34,540 bases of DNA, from positions 1 to 34,540 of the forward strand of contig JADGQX010000017.1 in the NCBI GenBank assembly GCA_017881445.1. Reading direction: 5' to 3'. A program made the position numbers and the translations under genes. The notes below the pieces were generated by a model. It was not told the origin of the DNA and did no database searches. It saw only the letters and a list, made by a program, of their open reading frames with translations. This stretch comes from Gemmatimonadota bacterium (GTDB taxonomy: Bacteria > Gemmatimonadota > Gemmatimonadetes > Longimicrobiales > RSA9). Position 1 is the stretch's first letter, and each line of letters begins with the position of its first letter. Below are positions 24,698-31,856 of this stretch, one piece after another.

Positions 24698-25309
24698 ATG
24701 GCCGTGCTCGCACCAGTCCACCGCACCCTCGACCGCCTGGCCGACCTGCGCGCCCGTTACTTCCTGGGTTACGCGTTCGTCCACATCAACAAGACGGGCG
24801 GCAGCAGCATCGAGCAGGCGCTCGGGCTTCCCTTCCAGCACAAGACCGCCGTGGAGATGCGGGACGAGATCGGCGCCCGGCGCTGGGCCGGCCGCTTCAC
24901 CTTCAGCGTGGTGCGCAATCCCTGGGACCGCGCCGTATCACATTACTACTACCGCATCCAGACCAACCAGACGGGGCTGCGCGACCGCCCCATTCCCTTC
25001 GGTGACTGGGTGGCGGGCGTATACGCCGAGCGCGATCCCCGGTACTACGACAAGCCCAGGATGTTCATGCCGCAGCTGCACTGGCTGCTGGACGAGAACG
25101 ACCGGATCATGGTGAGCGCGGTGGCCCGCTTTGAGACGCTGCGGGAGGACTTCGGCGAGATCTGCCGGCTGGTGCGCCGGCCGGCCCAGCTGCCGCACCT
25201 CAAGAGCTCGCGCCGGCCGCACTACCGCGAGGCGTACACGGATCGCTCCGCGGAGCTCGTCGCCCGCTGGTTCGCGGAGGACATCGAGGAGTTCGGCTAT
25301 AGCTTCTAG
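24698..25309 (+). CDS. Sulfotransferase family protein, carbohydrate type (3 of 3)
   Basis: About 203 residues. AFVHINKTGGSSIEQAL (26-42) is the 5'-phosphosulfate loop of the Sulfotransfer_2 / heparan-type family, distinct from the PRSGTT-type loops of the other two. FSVVRNPWDRAVSHYYYR (69-86) is the 3'-phosphate motif. The family sulfates sugar hydroxyls in glycans, which supports a sulfated polysaccharide here. ATG 24698 is chosen because AGGA lies 8 nt upstream; in-frame ATGs at 24641 and 24662 would overlap the putative -10 and are less likely. It is shorter than many members but holds both PAPS-binding motifs. Confidence 0.85.
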   Translation: MAVLAPVHRTLDRLADLRARYFLGYAFVHINKTGGSSIEQALGLPFQHKTAVEMRDEIGARRWAGRFTFSVVRNPWDRAVSHYYYRIQTNQTGLRDRPIPFGDWVAGVYAERDPRYYDKPRMFMPQLHWLLDENDRIMVSAVARFETLREDFGEICRLVRRPAQLPHLKSSRRPHYREAYTDRSAELVARWFAEDIEEFGYSF

Positions 25310-25326
25310 TCAGCGGCGCCTCTTTT

Positions 25327-25340
25327 GGAGGGGTAGTTGC
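25327..25340 (+). promoter_or_regulatory. Weak sigma-54-like element upstream of Big_2 protein gene
   Basis: TGG (25326-25328), eight bases, then TTGC (25337-25340) gives the exact GG-to-GC spacing of sigma-54 promoters, with a good -12 box, but the -24 box lacks the CAC. A start near 25352 would leave a leader of about 45 nt to ATG 25397. Confidence 0.25.
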
Positions 25341-25396
25341 GAGCAGCACGAGCATGTTCCACCCGTGGTAACGGTACTTCCTGCGACAACCTGCAG

Positions 25397-26608
25397 ATGC
25401 GGCACCGGTTTCAAGACGGCGGCGTGCGCCCCGGCGCGTGCCCCGACCCAGCGCCCGCGCGGCGGGCGGCCACTCTCATCGGGACCCGACCCTTGCTGAC
25501 GCTGCTCTGCCTCCTCGCCGGTGCCCTCACCGGTGCCTGCGCCCGTTCGGGCGACCTGGCCGCCGGCCGGCCCTCGGTCGCCGAAATCGCTGCCGCGGTC
25601 CAGATCGTGGCCGCGCCTTCGTCGCTGGCGGTCGGCCAGCAGGGCCAGGTCGTCGCCCTCGCCCGCGACGGCGCCGGCAAGCCGCTGCCGTCGTATCCCC
25701 TGAGCTGGGCCACGAGCGACAGTACCATCGCGGGCGTGGACAGCACCGGCCTGGTGACCGGCATCTCCCAGGGCTCCGCGGACATCAGTGCGGTAGCCAA
25801 CGGCCTCCTGGCGACCGCCCGGGTGAGCGTGTTCCTGCCGGGGGCCGACCAGAGCGTGGGCGTCGTGTTCTCCGACGACTTCGAGGGGGGCTACGGGCCG
25901 CAGCAGAACGGTGCCGGCTGGACCAACACCGCTCCGGTGAACGTGACCATCTCGAGCGACGTCGCCCACAGCGGCTCGAACAGCCTGCGCTTCCGCTTCC
26001 CGGGCAAGGTCGACTGCCTGGACGCGTCCGCGGAGCAGCGCTTCGCCGTGGGACGACCGCTGCGGGAGCTCTGGCTCGAGTACTGGATCTACTTCCCCGC
26101 CGGGGGCGAGGGGGGCAGCGCCCGCTACGCGTCGCGGACGCAGGCCGGCTGCCCGAGCACGGCGGACAACAACAAGCTGCTCTCGCTCTTCGGGCCGGTC
26201 TACAACGGCGAGACCACCCTGGGACTCCAGAGCTGGAGCAGCCGGAACGGCCAGCCGGGCGACGCCCGCCTGGACGTGGCCTACTCCAAGGCGGGACACA
26301 ACGGCGTCTGGTTCTACCCGGGCGCCAACGCCGACCCCTTCGTGAGCGATGCCGACCGCGGCCACTGGCTGCAGCTGCGGGTGCACGTGCGGCTGGCGGA
26401 CGTGGGGGTGTCCAACGGGCACGTCCAGGTGTGGAAGAACGGCGCCCTGATTCTGAACGCCGACAACCTCGACTGGTACGACTCGACCGGTCAGGCCAAC
26501 TACATCGTGCAGGGCTACCTGATGGGGTGGAGCAACTCCGGGTTCACGGACACGACCTACGTCTACATCGACGACGTCAGCATCATGGACCGCGACCCCG
26601 GCTGGTGA
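25397..26608 (+). CDS. Secreted Big_2 protein with C-terminal polysaccharide-lyase-like domain (copy 1)
   Basis: About 403 residues. A hydrophobic export signal (32-44) ends LTGAC, a weak lipobox with Cys48. One bacterial Ig-like (Big_2) domain spans about 68-146, with SWATSDSTIAGVDSTGLVTG as its core. A C-terminal domain (about 158-403) contains NSLRFRFPGKVDC, LEYWIYFPAGGEGGSAR, WLQLRVHVRLADVG, QVWKNG and YVYIDDVSIMD. That pattern matches the concanavalin-like beta-sandwich of heparinase/alginate-lyase-type polysaccharide lyases, but no catalytic residues can be assigned. It is a paralogue of 31857-33317. The start is uncertain: ATG 25397 lacks a clear ribosome-binding site, and TTG 25337 overlaps the promoter-like element. 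Confidence 0.8.
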   Translation: MRHRFQDGGVRPGACPDPAPARRAATLIGTRPLLTLLCLLAGALTGACARSGDLAAGRPSVAEIAAAVQIVAAPSSLAVGQQGQVVALARDGAGKPLPSYPLSWATSDSTIAGVDSTGLVTGISQGSADISAVANGLLATARVSVFLPGADQSVGVVFSDDFEGGYGPQQNGAGWTNTAPVNVTISSDVAHSGSNSLRFRFPGKVDCLDASAEQRFAVGRPLRELWLEYWIYFPAGGEGGSARYASRTQAGCPSTADNNKLLSLFGPVYNGETTLGLQSWSSRNGQPGDARLDVAYSKAGHNGVWFYPGANADPFVSDADRGHWLQLRVHVRLADVGVSNGHVQVWKNGALILNADNLDWYDSTGQANYIVQGYLMGWSNSGFTDTTYVYIDDVSIMDRDPGW

Positions 26609-26617
26609 GGCGCGCGC

Positions 26618-27880
26618 TCAGCCCGCGGCCAGCGCCCGGCCGCCGGGGGTCCGCTCCGCCAGCAGCTCACTGTAGGCGTCCACCAGCGTACCCCCCACCA
26701 CGTCCCAGGCGTAGCGGCGCTCGGCCAGCGCGCGGGCGCCGCGCCCGAGGGCCTGCCGCAGCGGTCGCTCCTCCAGCACCCGCTCGACCGCCGCGGCGAA
26801 GGCCGCGGGCTCGTCGGCCACCAGGATGTTGCGCCCGTGCTCGGCGGCGAGCCCCTCGCAGCCCACGCTGGTGCTCACCACGGCTTTCCCCATGGACCAG
26901 GCGTCCAGGATCTTGAGGCGGCTGCCGCCGCCGACGCGCAGCGGCACGATGTAGCACTCGGCATCGTGCACGTACGGCCGGATGTCGTCCACGTAGCCGG
27001 TGAGCTCCACGCCGTGCTCGGCCAGGTAACGGCGCCGGTCCTCCTCGCGGGCCGCGCCCACCCAGCGCACGGGCAGGCCGGGACGCCGGCGCCGCAGCAG
27101 CGGCAGGATCTCGCGGCAGAAGAAGTCGAGGGCATCGCGGTTGGGGAACCAGTTGGCGCCGCCCACGAAGACCAGTCCGCCGCCGTCGATGTCCTGCCCG
27201 GGGCGGAACGCCTGCGTGTCCACGCCGTTGGGTACCACGACGTAGCGGCCGTCGGGCGCGAGTCGCTGCAGCGCCGCGGCATCCGGCTCCGACACGGCCA
27301 CGTTCAGGGCCACGCGGGCGCACCACTCACGCTCCGTGGCCTCCATGAGCGTGGCCTGGCGGGCGGCGTAGAGCCGCACCGGCGCCGAGTCGTCGGAGCG
27401 CGCCCGGCGGCGCAGCAGCTCCGACTCCACGTTGTGATGGGTGCAGGCCACCGGCAGCCCCCGCAGCAGCGGCAGGTAGGCCGAGAGGTCGAGGCTGTCC
27501 ACGTGCGCCAGGTCGAAGCGGCCGCTGGCGACGGCCGCCCGCACCCGCTCGCGCACCGTCGCCGAATCGTAGAGGTAGTGGGTGAAGACCCGCCCGCTGA
27601 GCAGGCTGCGCAGGTGGTCCGCCGCGAAGCGCAGCCGGCTGTGGCGCTGCGGGATGGGGAAGGCGTCGGCCTCGCCGAGCTGGCGCAGCGCGCCCAGGCT
27701 GGCCGCCTCGTCGAAGGCGAAGCCCTGGTCGGGCGAGATCGCCCGCTCGAAGCAGAGCATGGTGATGGAGTAATGGCGCGCCAGCACCCGCAGCAGATTG
27801 TAGGTCCGGATCCAGACCCCGCCATCGGGCGGGTAGGGCAGCGTCTGCGACAGGAAGAGCAGCGACGGCTTCTGCGTCAT
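26618..27880 (-). CDS. Glycosyltransferase, exosortase-associated (TIGR03087-like, GT4)
   Basis: 420 residues. LLFLSQTLPYPPDGGVWIRT (6-25), then YNLLRVLARHYSITMLCF, matches the opening of the PEP-CTERM-associated sugar transferases (Stp1 type). HVDSLDLSAYLPLLRGLPVA, NGVDTQAF, GGANWFPNRDALDFF and VPLRVGGGSRLKILDAWSMG complete the donor domain. It adds a sugar in the exosortase-linked polysaccharide pathway. GGGGAG lies 7 nt before ATG 27880, and the start overlaps the CapK-like gene's stop by 4 bp. Its stop is 9 bp from the convergent Big_2 gene. Confidence 0.87.
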   Translation of the reverse strand: MTQKPSLLFLSQTLPYPPDGGVWIRTYNLLRVLARHYSITMLCFERAISPDQGFAFDEAASLGALRQLGEADAFPIPQRHSRLRFAADHLRSLLSGRVFTHYLYDSATVRERVRAAVASGRFDLAHVDSLDLSAYLPLLRGLPVACTHHNVESELLRRRARSDDSAPVRLYAARQATLMEATEREWCARVALNVAVSEPDAAALQRLAPDGRYVVVPNGVDTQAFRPGQDIDGGGLVFVGGANWFPNRDALDFFCREILPLLRRRRPGLPVRWVGAAREEDRRRYLAEHGVELTGYVDDIRPYVHDAECYIVPLRVGGGSRLKILDAWSMGKAVVSTSVGCEGLAAEHGRNILVADEPAAFAAAVERVLEERPLRQALGRGARALAERRYAWDVVGGTLVDAYSELLAERTPGGRALAAG

Positions 27881-29319
27881 GCGGCACTCCCCGCCGGCTC
27901 CGTCGTCGCCTCCGCCCCGTCCGCGGCGTCGCTGCGCAGCCAGAGGTTCTGCACCACGATGCTCTTGCCCGAGGGCGCGGGCGGCAGCTCGCTCACGCGC
28001 TCCACGCGGATGTCCACGCCCGGCAGGCGCGCGCGGCCGGCCGCGAGCAGCCGTTCCTCGTGTCCCTGGTCGAACGCCGCCGACTCCACCACCCGGAAGA
28101 CCACGCGGTCGGGCGCGTGCTGCACGACCTGGAACTTGGCGATGGGCGAGCCCGCCGAGCGCTGGTCCTCGAACAGGTACATGAAGAACTCGCCGTGATA
28201 GCGGCGGCCGTCGGGGCCCAGCACGAAGTCGTAGGCCCGGCCCCAGACCCGCTCCAGCAGGGGGAAGCCCCGGCCGCAGGAGCAGGCTCCGCCGGGCACC
28301 GCCAGGTCGCCCACCCGGTAGCGGATCATGGGCAGCGCCACGTTGTTCAGGTCCGTCACCACCACCTCGCCGCTCTCGCCCCGGGCCGCGGGCGTGCCGT
28401 CCGGCCGCAGCACCTCGACCACGTGGCTCTCGGGCAGCAGGTGCAGCCCGCCGGCGGGGCACTCGTAGGCGATGGGCCCCAGCTCGCCGCAGCCGTACTC
28501 GTTCTGTACGGGCGCGCCGAACGCCGAAACCATGGCGCGGCGGTGCGGCTCCGTCAGCACTTCCGAGGTGGAGACGATCGCCTTCAGCCCCAGCGCCCGG
28601 CCATCGTAGCCGCGCTGCAGCACGAAGTCCGCGAAGGCGGCCAGCATGGAGGCGTAGCCGTAGAAGAAGTCCGGCCGGAAGTCCAGGCAGCGCCGCCAGT
28701 AGCGCTCCAGGTCCTCCTCGCCGAAGGCAAAGGCGGAGAAGCGGATACGGTGCATGGCGAAGTCCGCCGCCGCGAAGCGCAGCCGCCGCTTCAGCGTGGC
28801 CGGCTGGCCCCAGAAGCGCACGCCCCGATCGCCGCGACGCACGCCGAACCAGCCGTACGCCACCCAGGAGGCGGCCATCTCCGCCGCCACCGCCGCCGAG
28901 TCCTTGACGATGGCCACCGGCTGGCCCGTGGAGCCGCCCGTCACCTTGCGCAGCGTGCGTCGCGGCTGGGGCTGCACCAGCATGTCGGCGATCGAGTCCT
29001 GCAGCTCGGCCTTGGTCACCAGGGGCAGCTCGCGCAGCACCTCGAACGGGTCGCGGCCGGCCAGGGCCACGCGCCGGCCCCAGCGCTCCCGGTGCCATGG
29101 CGACGACCCGGCCGCCAGCGCCAGCAGCCGCTCCAGGCGAGCCGCCTGCCGCGCCCGCAGCGCGGGCGCCTCCAGCCACTGCGCCGTCTCCAGCTCCCGC
29201 TGCTTCTCGAACACGCCGCCTTCACCCCGGGCCCGTACCACGGCGGGGTACACCAGGCGACGGTGTAGCCAGCGGGCTCCGGTTGCGGCCAGACTCTCCG
29301 GCAAATCGACCTCCTCCAT
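27877..29319 (-). CDS. CapK-like AMP-forming ligase (phenylacetate-CoA ligase family)
   Basis: About 480 residues. KVTGGSTGQPVAIVKD (about 125-140) is the AMP-binding P-loop of the adenylate-forming superfamily. VSTSEVLTEPHRR, NEYGCGELGPIAYEC and the GEVVVTDLNNVALPMIRYRVGD-like region complete the active site. CapK-type proteins sit in many capsule loci and are thought to activate or transfer an acyl or other carboxylate group onto the polysaccharide; the substrate is unknown. ATG 29319 is preferred; ATG 29373 would start inside the inverted repeat at 29361-29380. It is the first gene of a two-gene minus-strand operon, with the sugar transferase downstream. Confidence 0.87.
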   Translation of the reverse strand: MEEVDLPESLAATGARWLHRRLVYPAVVRARGEGGVFEKQRELETAQWLEAPALRARQAARLERLLALAAGSSPWHRERWGRRVALAGRDPFEVLRELPLVTKAELQDSIADMLVQPQPRRTLRKVTGGSTGQPVAIVKDSAAVAAEMAASWVAYGWFGVRRGDRGVRFWGQPATLKRRLRFAAADFAMHRIRFSAFAFGEEDLERYWRRCLDFRPDFFYGYASMLAAFADFVLQRGYDGRALGLKAIVSTSEVLTEPHRRAMVSAFGAPVQNEYGCGELGPIAYECPAGGLHLLPESHVVEVLRPDGTPAARGESGEVVVTDLNNVALPMIRYRVGDLAVPGGACSCGRGFPLLERVWGRAYDFVLGPDGRRYHGEFFMYLFEDQRSAGSPIAKFQVVQHAPDRVVFRVVESAAFDQGHEERLLAAGRARLPGVDIRVERVSELPPAPSGKSIVVQNLWLRSDAADGAEATTEPAGSAA

Positions 29320-29360
29320 CGTCGGGCAGTGGGCTCCGGGTGACGCCGGGACGCTACGTG

Positions 29361-29380
29361 CTGTGGCGGCCATGCCACAG
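29361..29380. promoter_or_regulatory. Inverted repeat CTGTGGC-N6-GCCACAG in divergent promoter region
   Basis: The 7-bp arms are identical to the central arms of the palindrome at 7412-7428; only the spacer differs (6 nt against 3 nt). It lies about 40 bp upstream of the CapK-like start and about 150 bp upstream of the mini-ORF/asnB unit. A common regulator for the two loci is possible. Confidence 0.35.
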
Positions 29381-29513
29381 CCGCGCAGCCGCCGCAGCGG
29401 CTTCCGGGCCGATTTCGGGGCCCGGCGGTGCCGCTCCGCCGGGCACGTAACGTGAACGGGGGGGCTGTCGCGACCCGCTTCAGCCGTCGCGGGCCCTTCC
29501 CTCTGGAGACTCG

Positions 29514-29594
29514 ATGAACAAGCAGACTACGAGCCGCTCGCATCCGGCCGCCGCGCCGGCCCCCCGTCACCGCTCCGCCGGCGAGGCTGCCTGA
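29514..29594 (+). CDS. 26-residue mini-ORF translationally coupled to asnB
   Basis: ATG 29514 opens a short frame, MNKQTTSRSHPAAAPAPRHR followed by SAGEAA, that ends in TGA at 29592-29594. GGAG lies 5 nt before its ATG, a better ribosome-binding site than the one before asnB. Its stop and the asnB start share one base (TGATG), so ribosomes finishing it can restart on asnB. It is not Asn-rich, so a classical amino-acid attenuator is unlikely. It may be a coupling leader or a true small protein. Confidence 0.5.
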   Translation: MNKQTTSRSHPAAAPAPRHRSAGEAA

Positions 29595-31498
29595 TGTGCG
29601 GCTTCCTCGGCGGTGTGCTGCGTCGCCCGGTGGAGAGCGCCGACGTCAGGGCGTTCCGCCGCGGGATCCGCATGCTGGCGCACCGCGGGCCCGATGCCGA
29701 GACCCTGGGCGTTATTCCGGAGGTCAATGCGGTGCTGGCGTTCCGGCGCCTCTCCATCATCGATCATGCCACCGGTGGCCAGCCCATGACCACCGGCGCC
29801 GGGCAGCACATCCTCTTCAACGGCGAGATCTACAACTACAAGGAAGTGCGGGCGGAGATGGAGCGGGAAGGCGTCGCCTTCCGCACCCATCACTCGGACA
29901 CGGAAGTGCTGCTGCGCAAGGTCGTGCGCGAGGGGCTGCCCGGGCTTTCGCAGCTCGCGGGCATGTTCGCTTTCGCCATCCTGGACACCGAGGCCCACAC
30001 GCTGCTGCTCGGGCGCGACCGCCTGGGCATCAAGCAGCTCTACTACACGGACACCGAACAGGGCTTCTTCTTCGCCTCGGAGCCCAAGGCGCTGCTGGCG
30101 CTGCCCTGGGTCGCGCCCGGGCTCGACCAGACCCAGCTGCCCGCCTACTTCAATTTCCGCTCGACGCCCGCGCCCAATACGCTCCTGCGCGGCGTGCGCA
30201 AGCTGGCCGCCGGCACCGCGCTCCGCCTCGACCTGCGCTCCGGCCACCACAGCATCGAGCGCTACTGGAGCGTCCCCGCGACTGCACCCGCCGAGGGGAC
30301 CATCCCCGCCGCCGAGGCACTGGACCGCTTCGAGGCCTCGTTCCTCCAGGCCATCCGCCGCCGCCTGGTCGCCGACGTGCCCGTGGGCGCCTTCCTCAGC
30401 GGCGGTCTCGACTCCAGCCTGGTCGTGGCGGGCATGGCGAAGCTCGGACACCCGCGCATCGAGACCTTCTCCGCCGCCTTCCCCGGCAGCCCCGACGACG
30501 AGGCCGCCTTCGCCCGCCGCGTCAGCCAGCGCTTCGGCACCAAGCACTTCGAGCACCAGGAGAACGCGCGCGCCTTCGCCGACGCGCTCCCCGGCTGGGT
30601 CGAGCTGAACGACGACCTCGTCGCCGACGCCTCCTGCCTGCCGCTGCTCGCCGTCGCCCGCATGGCGCGCAACGCCGGCGTCATCGTGCTGCTCTCGGGC
30701 GAGGGCGCCGACGAGCTCTTCGCCGGCTACGGCTCCTATCACAAGTACGTCGGCCTGCGCCGGCTGCGCCGCATGCTCCCCGGCACCGCCGCCCGCCGCG
30801 CCGCCCTGCGCCTGCTGGGCGCCTCCGGCAAGCTCGCCGGCCAGGACGTGCCCCGCGCCACCGAGTACCTGGTCCGGGGTGGCGGCTTCCTCGGCACCGC
30901 CGCGCTCCTGGGCGAGGTCGAGCTCGGGCTCCTGCTGCCCGGGTTCCACCAGCCCATGCCGCGTGCCAAAGGCCACGACCTGGCCGACCTCTGCGCCTTC
31001 GACTTTGTCACGCGCATTCCCGAGGACCTCATGGTCCGCACCGACCGCGCGACCATGGGCGCCTCCGTCGAGGCCCGCGTGCCTTTCCTCGACCACGACC
31101 TGGTCGAGACCACCTTCGCCCTGCCCCATGCGCTGCGGGCCACGCCCGGCGCCAGCAAGGTCCTGCTCCGCAGCCTCGCCCGGCGCTGGGGCGTGCCCCG
31201 CGAGACCATCGCTCACCGCAAGATCGGGTTCCAGCTCCCCATCGGCGACTGGTTCCGCCAGGAGCTGCGTCCGCTCTGGAACCACATCTTCGACGAACGG
31301 GTCATCCCCGGCATCGACTACGACCACGTCCGCCGCATCCTCGCGTTGCACGAGCGCGGACTCGGCCACTTCGAGGAGCTGCTCTGGCGCGTCGCCGCCC
31401 TCGAGCTCTGGTACCGGCGCTGGGTCTGCGGCGACTCCGGCAACCTGGGGCTGCTCCCCGGCGCCGAGCCTGACCGCGACACCGTCCTCTCCGCCTGA
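29594..31498 (+). CDS. asnB: Glutamine-hydrolysing asparagine synthase-like amidotransferase
   Basis: 634 residues. The N-terminal class II glutaminase domain starts MCGFLGG, with Cys2 as nucleophile after Met removal; RLSIIDHATGGQP and NGEIYNYKE are conserved. The synthetase domain has the ATP pyrophosphatase loop SGGLDSS (269-275), LLSGEGADELFAGY, and RTDRATMGASVEARVPFLDH. In exosortase and capsule loci such proteins (TIGR03108-like) are thought to amidate sugar carboxylates rather than make free asparagine. Whether this copy does so, or makes asparagine, cannot be settled from sequence. Translation is probably coupled to the 26-codon ORF ending at its ATG. Confidence 0.92.
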   Translation: MCGFLGGVLRRPVESADVRAFRRGIRMLAHRGPDAETLGVIPEVNAVLAFRRLSIIDHATGGQPMTTGAGQHILFNGEIYNYKEVRAEMEREGVAFRTHHSDTEVLLRKVVREGLPGLSQLAGMFAFAILDTEAHTLLLGRDRLGIKQLYYTDTEQGFFFASEPKALLALPWVAPGLDQTQLPAYFNFRSTPAPNTLLRGVRKLAAGTALRLDLRSGHHSIERYWSVPATAPAEGTIPAAEALDRFEASFLQAIRRRLVADVPVGAFLSGGLDSSLVVAGMAKLGHPRIETFSAAFPGSPDDEAAFARRVSQRFGTKHFEHQENARAFADALPGWVELNDDLVADASCLPLLAVARMARNAGVIVLLSGEGADELFAGYGSYHKYVGLRRLRRMLPGTAARRAALRLLGASGKLAGQDVPRATEYLVRGGGFLGTAALLGEVELGLLLPGFHQPMPRAKGHDLADLCAFDFVTRIPEDLMVRTDRATMGASVEARVPFLDHDLVETTFALPHALRATPGASKVLLRSLARRWGVPRETIAHRKIGFQLPIGDWFRQELRPLWNHIFDERVIPGIDYDHVRRILALHERGLGHFEELLWRVAALELWYRRWVCGDSGNLGLLPGAEPDRDTVLSA

Positions 31499-31504
31499 CG
31501 ACGC

Positions 31505-31551
31505 CGTTCCCGCCCGGCGGGGGCCCGTTGGCCCGCGCCGGGCGGGGAACG
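31505..31551 (+). terminator. Strong hairpin terminator after asnB
   Basis: CGTTCCCGCCCGGCG (31505-31519) pairs with 31536-31551 with one bulged G across a 16-nt loop, 7 bp after the asnB stop. A second small stem GGGGAA...TTCCCC (31567-31587) with T residues follows, which may complete termination. Confidence 0.65.
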
Positions 31552-31576
31552 GGCAAGGGAACGGGCGGGGAACGGG
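31545..31576. repeat. Triple GGGAACGGG direct repeat
   Basis: GGGAACGGG occurs at 31545-31553, 31557-31565 and 31568-31576, that is at 11-12 nt intervals. The first copy overlaps the right arm of the terminator. The 358-bp gap after asnB (31499-31856) otherwise holds an AT-rich patch around 31610-31640 and no gene. Confidence 0.55.
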
Positions 31577-31856
31577 TAAATTTTCCCCGGTCGCCGCTCC
31601 CTGCTGCGCAAGTTATTTCATCACTTCATTTTCCGCAGAACGTCCACCCGCCGCATCCTTCCGGTTTCCGTGCCCCGGCGCCGCGCGCCGCCCGGAACCC
31701 GGAAGCGTTTGGCGGGGCATAACACATTGCGGCAGTATTGCAAGATGCCGGGCGCCAGGGAGAACCGCCCGATCCGGCACGGATCTCGTATTGGAGGGCG
31801 TCGAATCCGGGCCGTTCCGCAAGATCAGCTGAATCCAATTCCTGGAGGTTGCACCG

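Noticed and set aside
25337-25396. TTG 25337 as start of the first Big_2 protein
   Set aside because: No ribosome-binding site, it overlaps a promoter-like element, and the added residues do not improve the signal peptide.
31716-31730. GGCATAACACATTGC before the second Big_2 gene as a sigma-54 promoter
   Set aside because: Good -24-like and TTGC boxes, but the spacing is one base too long.
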